Of a stretch of DNA of 7,508 nucleotides, positions 1-5,330 are shown in pieces. How positions within the stretch are numbered: the first letter of the stretch is position 1; each line of letters opens with the position of its first letter. The position numbers and the translations under genes are program-made. Source of the stretch: Pseudomonadota bacterium (lineage in GTDB: Bacteria > Desulfobacterota > Syntrophia > Syntrophales > JADFWA01); assembly GCA_030610915.1 (NCBI GenBank), contig JAUWQS010000071.1, forward strand, positions 1 through 7,508, in the 5' to 3' direction. The notes beneath the pieces are model-generated. The model was given only the letters and a program-made list of their open reading frames with translations, did not search any database and had not been told where the DNA came from.

Positions 1-42
1 TGAGCTCACGCCGAAGCCTGTCAACTCGTAAATTCGTTTCAT
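1..42 (-). CDS. Possible 5' end of a further gene, running off the left edge
   Basis: An ATG at 42-40 opens a frame of 14 codons (MKRIYELTGFGVSS) with no stop before the window edge. GGGGAG lies just upstream (50-45), leaving only 2 nt to the ATG, which is close for a ribosome binding site. It would be the next gene after manA, 177 nt beyond the manA stop, on the same strand. Against it, the 15 nt around the ATG (34-48) recur exactly at 1365-1379 in a spacer where the frame closes after a few codons, so this could be dispersed repeat sequence. Too little is visible to assign a product. Confidence 0.3.
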   Translation of the reverse strand, partial: MKRIYELTGFGVSS

Positions 43-86
43 CTCTCCCCAATTTCTAATTTCCAATTTCAAGCCGTGAATGGCTA
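21..86. repeat. Composite dispersed repeat, copy A (after manA)
   Basis: Three blocks recur in the same orientation in the spacer on the other side of manA. TCAACTCG (21-28) matches 1360-1367. TCGTTTCATCTCTCC (34-48) matches 1365-1379 exactly. The block 51-86, which begins AATTTCTAATTTCCAATTTC, matches 1546-1588 except that copy B has 7 extra bases (GTTTCAA or equivalent) and a T/C difference near the end. Copy A has 8 extra bases (29-36) between the first two blocks. The end block contains a near-palindrome, AGCCRTTCACGGCT when read on the minus strand. It looks like a small non-coding repeat family. Confidence 0.75.
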
Positions 87-134
87 AGATTCGCAGTCAC
101 TTTTACATACCGGAGTTTACCCCTATTTATTGAG

Positions 135-151
135 CTGATACAAAATATCAG
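135..151. other. Small perfect hairpin after manA
   Basis: CTGATA and TATCAG form a 6-bp perfect inverted repeat around a 5-nt loop, about 70 nt beyond the manA stop. On the transcribed (minus) strand no run of T follows, so it does not meet the usual form of an intrinsic terminator. It may still mark the 3' end of the manA transcript. Confidence 0.3.
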
Positions 152-219
152 TGATAATCTGCGTAGATCGGTAGCTAAATAATTACAAAAGTAACTATTC
201 AGCCTACAACAGCTTCAAC

Positions 220-1236
220 CTAAGCTACCCGAGTAGTTAACATCCTGCAGGAAACGTCAGGCAATAATCTGTAGCCGGAAAGGCATGCGGGAATAAAAAC
301 TGTTTCACCTTTCAGCACGTCTGTTTTCCCCCCGCCCCATCGAATCGTCAATCTGCCCTCAAGCAGAGAAATAATTGAAAAGTTGTCGGAAGTTTCCTCA
401 TCAGTTTCCTGGTTGATTTCCAGCAGTTCAACTACAAAACAGGGACAGTCGAGCAGGAGCGTTTTTTTGTTTTTGCCTTCATAAGTAGTGATCCCATCGA
501 GTTTCCGGACGTTTGTCTGGGAATAATTAATGACATCCAGCGCCTTTTTTATATGAAGTTCTCTCGGTTTTCCCTCATTATCTACCCTGTCCCAGTCGTA
601 TAATCGATAGGTAATGTCCGAGTTCTGCTGGATTTCCGCCAGAACAATTCCCCTGCCAATGGCATGAACCATTCCGGCGGGGATATAAAAGGCATCCCCT
701 TCCCTTACCGGAATCTCATTGAAACAGGTTTTTTTTTCTAACTGCAACTGCAGGTCACGAGGATTCTTTCTTTCAAGGAACCTGACAATCTCTCCGGGAG
801 TGGTTCCCTCTCTTAGACCCAGGATGATACTGGATGCAGGTTCTGCATGGAGTATATACCACATCTCGTCCTTCCCCGAGTCCCCGGCATCTTCATGAAG
901 CAGAACATACCTATCGTCAGGATGAACCTGCACTGAAAGTGTATCCTTCGCATCGATAAATTTTATCAAGAGCGGAAATCTGCTTGCTGTAGTATATGAA
1001 ATGCCATAAAGGTCGTCTCTTCTTGCATTGCCCACCTCAAGCAGTGTCTTTCCGGCAAGGGGACCATTGGCAATGACGCTCCTTTCTTCTTGACGGATTG
1101 CAAGCTCCCAGGATTCGCCGACAGGCATACCGGGCGGGAGATCCTTTCCGAGGAGAGTTTCCAGTTTTCTTCCTCCCCACGGCTTTTCCTTGAAGATTGG
1201 TTTGAGTATGAGAGGGTATAAAGAAATATCGTTCAT
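220..1236 (-). CDS. manA: Mannose-6-phosphate isomerase, type I (short form)
   Basis: Interconverts fructose 6-phosphate and mannose 6-phosphate in the cytoplasm, the entry step to GDP-mannose. The 338-residue product has the type I cupin pattern: PIFKEKPWGG at 13-22, the zinc ligands Q103 and H105 in SVQVHPDD, E124 in KDEMWYIL and H191 in PAGMVHAIG, and the active-site arginine R211 in ITYRLYDWDR. The length fits the short bacterial form (about 310-340 residues) rather than the roughly 390-residue E. coli form. ATG at 1236 is the only plausible Met start, since the next Met is residue 37. No clear Shine-Dalgarno precedes it: the ATG lies inside an 8-bp tandem repeat. It follows the guanylyltransferase gene on the same strand after a 349-nt repeat-filled spacer, so it may have its own promoter, though I could not find one. 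Confidence 0.95.
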   Translation of the reverse strand: MNDISLYPLILKPIFKEKPWGGRKLETLLGKDLPPGMPVGESWELAIRQEERSVIANGPLAGKTLLEVGNARRDDLYGISYTTASRFPLLIKFIDAKDTLSVQVHPDDRYVLLHEDAGDSGKDEMWYILHAEPASSIILGLREGTTPGEIVRFLERKNPRDLQLQLEKKTCFNEIPVREGDAFYIPAGMVHAIGRGIVLAEIQQNSDITYRLYDWDRVDNEGKPRELHIKKALDVINYSQTNVRKLDGITTYEGKNKKTLLLDCPCFVVELLEINQETDEETSDNFSIISLLEGRLTIRWGGGKTDVLKGETVFIPACLSGYRLLPDVSCRMLTTRVA

Positions 1237-1251
1237 GGGTTCATGGGTTCA
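1232..1251. repeat. 8-bp tandem repeat over the manA start codon
   Basis: TTCATGGG occurs twice in tandem (1232-1239 and 1240-1247), followed by a partial third unit, TTCA. On the coding strand each full unit supplies an ATG. The inner one (1236-1234) starts manA. The outer one (1244-1242) starts a three-codon frame, MNP, whose TGA overlaps the manA ATG as ATGA. A further related piece, GGTTCATGG, lies near 1285. Confidence 0.7.
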
Positions 1252-1359
1252 AGAATTGGTGACTACTCAGGTTGTCAGATTTACGGTTCATGGTTGATAA
1301 TTTTGTAGGCGTTCACGAAAATTAGAAATTGGAAATTTGGCCTTCATGCTTTGGTACTA

Positions 1360-1379
1360 TCAACTCGTTTCATCTCTCC
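1360..1379. repeat. Composite dispersed repeat, copy B, first part
   Basis: TCAACTCGTTTCATCTCTCC matches copy A positions 21-28 and 34-48 with 8 bases missing between the blocks. On the minus strand it contains GGAGAGATGAAACGA, the same sequence as the candidate start at position 42. Here the frame closes quickly, which argues that these bases are repeat and not a conserved gene start. Confidence 0.7.
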
Positions 1380-1421
1380 AAATCGTTCTTTATTGTGCCG
1401 GCGTAGCCACAAAGAGCTTTC

Positions 1422-1447
1422 GGTGAATTCGCTTCGCTTAATTCACC
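1422..1447. repeat. Inverted repeat, 8-bp stem
   Basis: GGTGAATT (1422-1429) and AATTCACC (1440-1447) are perfect inverted arms around the 10-nt loop CGCTTCGCTT. No T run follows in either direction, so it is a palindromic repeat unit more than a terminator. Confidence 0.6.
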
Positions 1448-1481
1448 CTACAAGCTTTTCCTCATCTTTTCCTATTCAACA

Positions 1482-1500
1482 TTCGATGTTCGATGTTCAT
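1482..1500. repeat. 7-bp tandem repeat
   Basis: TTCGATG is present twice in tandem with a partial third unit, TTCAT, and is preceded by ATTCAACA. It is a short low-complexity spacer element with no coding role that I can see. Confidence 0.6.
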
Positions 1501-1545
1501 TTGGGGCAGTATTTCTTGCCTGCACTGCTTTGTGGAAACTACCCA

Positions 1546-1588
1546 AATTTCTAATTTCCAATTTCAAGTTTCAAGCCGTGAACGGCTA
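1546..1588. repeat. Composite dispersed repeat, copy B, second part; contains the manC stop
   Basis: Matches copy A positions 51-86, with 7 extra bases and one substitution. The block AGCCGTGAACGGCT (1574-1587) is a 6-bp perfect inverted repeat around 2 bases. The TAG stop of the guanylyltransferase (1588-1586) falls at its edge, so the repeat begins exactly at the end of that gene. No T run follows on the transcribed strand. Confidence 0.7.
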
Positions 1589-2656
1589 CAGATATTCTTT
1601 CATATTATTTTTTTCGAGTATCTCCACAATCTTCTTAACATCCTGAGAGGACTGCCTTCTGCATATCAGGAGAGAGTCATCCGTTTCCACAACAACAATG
1701 TCCTTCACTCCTACCAGGGCAACCAGTTTGTCGGGGCTGTAAACAAATGAATTTGAAGAATCAACCCCGATAAAACGCCCCCTGACGGCGTTGCCATCTT
1801 CATCTTTGTTAAACATTTCCCAGAGGGCATTCCAGCTTCCCACGTCACTCCAGCCGAAATCCCCCCTGACAAGCAGCGTTTCACCGGCTTTTTCCATAAC
1901 TCCATAGTCTATGGAAACCGGAGTTAGCTCCTGATATACTTTATAAATAATATCCTTTTCGCCATCAGCGCCGAGGGCATCTTCGATTTCCCGGAGTCCT
2001 CTGTAAAGATCCGGAAGACATCTTTCTATCTCATGCAGTATCGCTGAGACCTTCCATATAAACATTCCGCTGTTCCAGAAGAAATCCCCATCCTGCAGAA
2101 AGTCTTCCGCCTGCTTGAGATCAGGTTTTTCCCGGAAGGATTTGACCTCAAATATCTCCTCGCCCTCGATAATGGCTGCCGGTTTGCCCTGTTCCATATA
2201 GCCGTAGCCGGTTTCAGGACGTGTGGGTTTTATTCCAATGGTCAAGAGGTGGTTTCCTCTTTGCGCCATCTCGCCGGCTATTGAGAGGGTACGCCGGAAA
2301 GCCTCTTTGTCTGCAATATAATGATCCGAGGGAAGCACAACCATGACACCCTCAGGGTCTCTCTTTTTGATATGCATCGCCGCCAGCCCGATACACGGGG
2401 CAGTATTCCTTGCGAATGGTTCAATGATTATATTTTTCTCCGGCAGATGAGGCAGTTGCCGCATAACCTCGTCAGAGTGAGTGGCTCCGGTCACAATCAG
2501 GATGTTCTCTGTCGGAATCAATGGCCCTATCCTCCCGACGGTTTCCTGTATGATTGTCTTTTTACCTGTGACGTCCAGCAGGTGTTTTGGCATCTTCTCC
2601 CTGCTTTTAGGCCAGAATCTGGCACCCCTGCCTCCCGCCATGATTACTGCGTACAT
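1586..2656 (-). CDS. manC: Mannose-1-phosphate guanylyltransferase, short monofunctional form
   Basis: Makes GDP-mannose from mannose 1-phosphate and GTP in the cytoplasm. The N-terminus MYAVIMAGGRGARFWPKSR holds the nucleotide-binding GGxGxRFWPxSR signature, followed by K24 in MPKHLL. Further family blocks are LPSDHYI at 108-114, FREKPD at 174-179, FWNSGMFIW at 193-201, SIDYGVMEKA at 248-257 and FGWSDVGSW at 267-275. At 356 residues it lacks the C-terminal cupin isomerase domain of the roughly 470-residue bifunctional enzymes. A separate isomerase gene next door fits that. The ATG at 2656 is supported by the signature beginning directly after it. The ribosome binding site is weak: AGGA about 10 nt upstream, or AAGAG closer. 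The TAG stop lies in a dispersed repeat. A GlmU-like or other sugar nucleotidyltransferase is less likely given FWPxSR. Confidence 0.93.
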   Translation of the reverse strand: MYAVIMAGGRGARFWPKSREKMPKHLLDVTGKKTIIQETVGRIGPLIPTENILIVTGATHSDEVMRQLPHLPEKNIIIEPFARNTAPCIGLAAMHIKKRDPEGVMVVLPSDHYIADKEAFRRTLSIAGEMAQRGNHLLTIGIKPTRPETGYGYMEQGKPAAIIEGEEIFEVKSFREKPDLKQAEDFLQDGDFFWNSGMFIWKVSAILHEIERCLPDLYRGLREIEDALGADGEKDIIYKVYQELTPVSIDYGVMEKAGETLLVRGDFGWSDVGSWNALWEMFNKDEDGNAVRGRFIGVDSSNSFVYSPDKLVALVGVKDIVVVETDDSLLICRRQSSQDVKKIVEILEKNNMKEYL

Positions 2657-2761
2657 ATCTCTTAAATCCTGTTTCAGACGTCGTTTTTATTAGATTGTTT
2701 AAGCTAAAGGCTCAGAGGAAAAAGGACTCGAGCATCTTGGTTTTAAATCTTTCAGCCCTCG

Positions 2762-2785
2762 GCTTTGAGCTCAGAGCTTTGAGCT
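2762..2785. repeat. Direct repeat at the aldolase stop codon
   Basis: GCTTTGAGCT occurs at 2762-2771 and 2776-2785, separated by CAGA. The aldolase TGA stop (2773-2771) lies in it, so the last few codons (about SSKL) are encoded by repeat sequence. Confidence 0.6.
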
Positions 2786-3217
2786 TTCAAGGGAACGAGG
2801 AGCCTCTGAAGGCATATCCACGGGCTTCACAAACTTAGCGATGACATCCTTTGTGTTCAATATATTCAATTTGTTAAACAGAAAGGAAAACTTATCCTCC
2901 AACTCCTCTCCGATCTCCTTCCGAATCTCCGAAGGAAGCCCCCACATCTCCTTTTTGAAAGGACCGATCCCCTTCTTTCTGGTCTTATATATAAACTGCT
3001 CTTCCGTGTCCCCCTCTTTCCTTTCACCGCTCAGCTCAGTGCTTATATAATTATAGATTTTTTCTCTCAGCTCTGCCGGAAAATCTTTGCTATCGTAAAT
3101 GATATTCTGAAATCCCGTTGCGAGATGGATCTCGGCAGTCCCTGTCTCCGGAAATTTATCAAATACCTCATCCGGGAGAGTGGAGGCGCCGTGCTGGACG
3201 GCGCCGGAAAACCCATA
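2771..3217 (-). pseudogene. C-terminal remainder of the class II aldolase, beyond an in-frame TAA
   Basis: These 148 codons continue in exactly the same frame as the aldolase N-terminal part at 3218-4174 and are separated from it only by the TAA at 3220-3218. They begin YGFSGAVQHGASTLPDEVF. The QHGAS motif corresponds to HGGSG of class II fructose-bisphosphate aldolases, which carries the third zinc-ligand histidine (H264 in E. coli FbaA); here it would be residue 328. The next block, TAEIHLATGFQNIIYD, also looks conserved, and no other stop or frame change occurs up to the TGA at 2773-2771. There is no in-frame ATG or clear ribosome binding site just after the TAA, so separate translation of an active piece is unlikely. 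The preservation suggests a recent nonsense change, a sequencing or assembly error, or readthrough. Confidence 0.8.
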
Positions 3218-4174
3218 TTAGGACCTGGCGGCGTCAGAGAGTTTTTTTAGTGTATCGAAGTCAATCTTCACTTTGGCAATCGTTCCGTCCGGCAGAGGCA
3301 CTCCGCCGTGTGTGGCTCCAGTCTGCACGCTGATCTTGCTGATTCCCTTCGATCCTTCTCTTTTTTTACTCAGTTCTTCAAGGTAACCATCCATGAAGGC
3401 CCGCAGTTCATCAACCGTGCTGTTTTTTTTCCCTATCTCTCCAATCTCACCACCAACAGAAATCGTGACTCCCTCAGGTTCCAGGTCACGAATCAGGGCA
3501 GTCATATCGGCCGCGATTGTATAATTCTTTTCCTGCTGTTCCTTAATTGTGGCTTTACTCAAATCCACCACAGTAGAGGTATCGATATCGATATTATAGA
3601 ATCCACCCTCAATTCCTTTTTTTATCAGATCCTGGATGGCTTCGATCTCTTTATTGGGATTCTCGGCAAATTTCTTTGCGTTAATCTGGAAATGATCACC
3701 CTGAATAAATAAAGGTCCCCTGAATCCAGACTTGATGGCGGCGGCGGTAACTGCTGAAGTGTATTCGACCGGCGCCTGATCGGTATACCCGATTTCCGAA
3801 CGGGCGATCTCAAATATAAACGCCCCTATATTCCCCTTAATCGCAGAGCGAAAAACCGCCTGGGCGGAATCATAAGTTAACGCGCGCAGATTAATGGCAG
3901 GGACTGTGATGCCCGACACATCCCCTCTTCCCATGGCTTCATAGAAAGACTGAATCGATGCGGGAATAATGCCAAGGGAAACTCCAGCCCGCATGATAAG
4001 CCAGGCAGCGGCCTTCGCAATTTCTTTTTGGGGGCTGAAAACGGCGGAATAGATCAGGTCATCTATCAGCCTGCTTCGGAGACTGTCTTCGTCCAGTATC
4101 TTAACATCATTACCAACGACCTCTAATATTCCCTTCACTTCTCTCTTCAACTGGTCAATATTTTCATAAATCAT
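3218..4174 (-). CDS. Class II fructose-bisphosphate aldolase-like protein, cut short by an in-frame TAA
   Basis: Class II aldolases use zinc to cleave or form fructose 1,6-bisphosphate. This part has 318 codons; read through the TAA, the gene would encode 467 positions and end at 2771. Visible sites are D160 and H161 in QGDHFQ (catalytic Asp and first zinc ligand), IDIDTSTVV at 195-203, the acidic GGEIGEIG at 241-248 and H289 in GATHGG (second zinc ligand). The third ligand lies after the stop, so this product should be inactive. I chose ATG 4174 over the ATG at 4213 because GAGGTG lies 6 nt upstream (4186-4181) and the 13 extra codons come partly from a palindromic repeat. It follows fbp by 48 nt and supplies that enzyme's substrate, so they probably form an operon. 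The family is well supported; exact specificity (fructose, tagatose or another ketose bisphosphate) is not settled. Confidence 0.85.
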   Translation of the reverse strand: MIYENIDQLKREVKGILEVVGNDVKILDEDSLRSRLIDDLIYSAVFSPQKEIAKAAAWLIMRAGVSLGIIPASIQSFYEAMGRGDVSGITVPAINLRALTYDSAQAVFRSAIKGNIGAFIFEIARSEIGYTDQAPVEYTSAVTAAAIKSGFRGPLFIQGDHFQINAKKFAENPNKEIEAIQDLIKKGIEGGFYNIDIDTSTVVDLSKATIKEQQEKNYTIAADMTALIRDLEPEGVTISVGGEIGEIGKKNSTVDELRAFMDGYLEELSKKREGSKGISKISVQTGATHGGVPLPDGTIAKVKIDFDTLKKLSDAARS

Positions 4175-4180
4175 TCTTCT

Positions 4181-4186
4181 CACCTC
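4181..4186 (-). promoter_or_regulatory. Ribosome binding site that sets the aldolase start
   Basis: GAGGTG on the minus strand lies 6 nt before ATG 4174. The upstream in-frame ATG at 4213 is part of the repeat palindrome itself and has no such site, so the longer reading is rejected. Confidence 0.75.
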
Positions 4187-4194
4187 TCGAAAGC

Positions 4195-4211
4195 CTTTGG
4201 GGTCAGACCCC
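4195..4211. repeat. Palindromic repeat CTTTGGGGTCAGACCCC, copy 1
   Basis: A 13-bp palindrome, GGGGTC-A-GACCCC (4199-4211), with CTTT next to it, identical over 17 bases to 6866-6882. It sits in the 48-nt gap between fbp and the aldolase, just before the aldolase ribosome binding site. As RNA it can fold as GGGG/CCCC around UCUGA. Confidence 0.85.
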
Positions 4212-4222
4212 ATTTAAACCAC

Positions 4223-5158
4223 TTAGACCAAAAACTCCTTTACCTTTTCTACCTCAAACCGGCTCCCGATATAGATGGGTGACCGCTGGCTCAGTTTCTC
4301 AGGTTCGATAGACAGGATGTCCTCTTTGCCGTTTGTGGCCATTCCTCCTGCCTGTTCCATAATAAACGCCATAGGTTGAAGCTCGAAAATGAGCCTCAAT
4401 TTCCCTTTTGGTTTTCCCTTTACGGAAGGATAGGTGAAGATTCCTCCTCTTTTGATTAAAACCTGATTGATGTCAGGCACAAAACCCCCGCTGTAACGCA
4501 GTTTGTACCCTTCCCTTTCAAGATATTCCACAAATTTCAGATGTTCCGGAGTCCAATCCCTCCTTATTCCTCCTAAACTGTAAATATATCCCCTCTCCTT
4601 TAAGGTGATATTTTCCTCCGATAAAACATATTCCCCCTCTCTGTTCAGGACAAACTCGTGAGTTCCTTTACCCGTAGAATATACCATTGTAATAAGAGGA
4701 CCATAGGTGATATACATCGCCGCCACAAGACTGCTTTTGCCCACGGTCAAAACGGGTGTGTCATGATGAATACCGATGATCGTCCCGATTGCCAGATTGG
4801 TATCCACAAGAGAAGAACCGTCCAGTGGATCTGCGGTCACAAAATATTTTTCATCCCCCTTTCCTATGTGCGTCACTGTATCCTGTTCTTCGGAGGAGTA
4901 TTCCCGCACAAACCCCGAAAGCCTGAGTCGATTCTGGAGTATTTCATCGGAACTCTTGTCCAGAACAAGCTGTTCTTCACCGTAAATATTCTTAGTGCCG
5001 GCAAATTTTCGATTGGATTCCTGTATCCTGACCGAGATGTATTTTCCTGTCACCGCTATCTGCCATATTAACCGGCGCAGATCAGGCTCAATACCTGCCA
5101 TCCACATGTGACGTCGCAAATCAACAGAATCCCTGGATTCATCCGATATATCTTCCAT
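4223..5158 (-). CDS. fbp: Fructose-1,6-bisphosphatase, class I
   Basis: Hydrolyses fructose 1,6-bisphosphate to fructose 6-phosphate, the committed step of gluconeogenesis, in the cytoplasm with Mg2+. The 311-residue product has the class I signature DPLDGSS at 110-116 within KYFVTADPLDGSSLVDTN, an acidic loop SSEEQD at 88-93, the substrate region RYSGGFVPDINQVL at 221-234 leading to GGIFTYP, and the late block KLRLIFELQPMAFIMEQAGG at 253-272. Length fits the family (about 310-340). A longer frame begins with TTG at 5179, but ATG 5158 has AAAGGA 6 nt upstream (5170-5165) and is the better start. It lies 29 nt after the CCA end of tRNA-Leu with no terminator between, so it may be transcribed from the tRNA promoter. 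Downstream come the aldolase and the mannose genes; its product is the substrate of ManA. Confidence 0.95.
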   Translation of the reverse strand: MEDISDESRDSVDLRRHMWMAGIEPDLRRLIWQIAVTGKYISVRIQESNRKFAGTKNIYGEEQLVLDKSSDEILQNRLRLSGFVREYSSEEQDTVTHIGKGDEKYFVTADPLDGSSLVDTNLAIGTIIGIHHDTPVLTVGKSSLVAAMYITYGPLITMVYSTGKGTHEFVLNREGEYVLSEENITLKERGYIYSLGGIRRDWTPEHLKFVEYLEREGYKLRYSGGFVPDINQVLIKRGGIFTYPSVKGKPKGKLRLIFELQPMAFIMEQAGGMATNGKEDILSIEPEKLSQRSPIYIGSRFEVEKVKEFLV

Positions 5159-5164
5159 GTTTAA

Positions 5165-5170
5165 TCCTTT
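5165..5170 (-). promoter_or_regulatory. Ribosome binding site that sets the fbp start
   Basis: AAAGGA lies 6 nt before ATG 5158. The alternative TTG at 5179 would place this site inside the coding frame and has no site of its own. Confidence 0.7.
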
Positions 5171-5187
5171 CTCTGGCAAATGCCAAA

Positions 5188-5274
5188 TGGTGCCGAAGCC
5201 GGGATTTGAACCCGGACAAGCTTAAGCTCACCAGACCCTGAACCTGGCGCGTCTACCAATTCCGCCACTTCGGC
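5188..5274 (-). tRNA. tRNA-Leu, anticodon CAG
   Basis: Acceptor strands GCCGAAG (from 5274) and CTTCGGC pair perfectly, followed by discriminator A and an encoded CCA (5190-5188). The D-arm GGCGGAATTGGTAGACG is typical of tRNA-Leu. The anticodon stem CCAGG/TCTGG encloses the loop TTCAGGG with anticodon CAG, which reads CTG. A long variable arm with a GAGC/GCTT stem marks it as a class II tRNA. The T-arm is CCGGG-TTCAAAT-CCCGG. Total 87 nt with CCA. Confidence 0.97.
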
Positions 5275-5282
5275 ACTTCTAA

Positions 5283-5311
5283 ATTATATTCAATTTACCC
5301 TGAATTGTCAA
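5283..5311 (-). promoter_or_regulatory. Perfect-consensus sigma70 promoter of tRNA-Leu
   Basis: On the minus strand TTGACA (5311-5306) and TATAAT (5288-5283) are both exact consensus hexamers separated by 17 nt, the preferred spacing. Eight bases separate the -10 box from the first base of the tRNA at 5274, so transcription should start at or next to the mature 5' end. With no terminator after the tRNA, it could also drive fbp and the genes beyond. Confidence 0.93.
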
Positions 5312-5316
5312 GTTCA

Positions 5317-5330
5317 GAGGTCAGACCCTC
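5317..5330. repeat. Palindromic repeat, degenerate copy 3
   Basis: GAGGTCAGACCCTC is related to the GGGGTCAGACCCC element, with two changes in the shared 13 bases. It lies between the murI stop codon, which it overlaps at 5329-5330, and the -35 box of the tRNA promoter. Confidence 0.6.

Larger units (their letters stand above)
1237..1585. repeat. Gene-free spacer of about 350 bases made of small repeats
   Basis: No credible gene is seen on either strand. From left to right it holds the manA tandem repeat (to 1251), an inverted relative of the AATTTCTAATTTCC repeat at about 1318-1340, the split first part of composite repeat copy B (1360-1379), a hairpin (1422-1447), a 7-bp tandem repeat (1482-1500), and the start of the second part of copy B (from 1546). 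The 166 bases between the two halves of copy B (1380-1545) have no equivalent in copy A, so they may be an insertion. Short plus-strand frames here translate the repeats and show no family features. Confidence 0.7.

Noticed and set aside
1351..1750. Overlapping open frames on the plus strand across the spacer and the end of manC
   Set aside because: They translate the spacer repeats (for example the TTCGATG tandem) or run antisense through manC, with no family motif and no ribosome binding site.
3218..3220. Stop recoding by selenocysteine or pyrrolysine
   Set aside because: Those use TGA and TAG; this codon is TAA. Aldolases have no known recoded position here, and no downstream element was recognised.
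3242..3248. Seven-A run (coding strand) just before the aldolase TAA, considered as a frameshift or homopolymer error site
   Set aside because: The frame is the same before and after the stop, so a single indel there cannot create or explain the TAA. A base substitution is needed.
4211..4213. ATG 4213 as the aldolase start
   Set aside because: It is formed by the palindromic repeat and lacks a ribosome binding site; ATG 4174 has one at correct spacing.
2321..5071. Several plus-strand open frames of 69-137 codons opposite manC, the aldolase and fbp
   Set aside because: They lie antisense to well-recognised genes, have odd composition and no recognisable domains. They are shadows.
5177..5179. 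TTG at 5179 as the fbp start
   Set aside because: ATG 5158 has AAAGGA 6 nt upstream, and the seven extra residues would be encoded by that leader.
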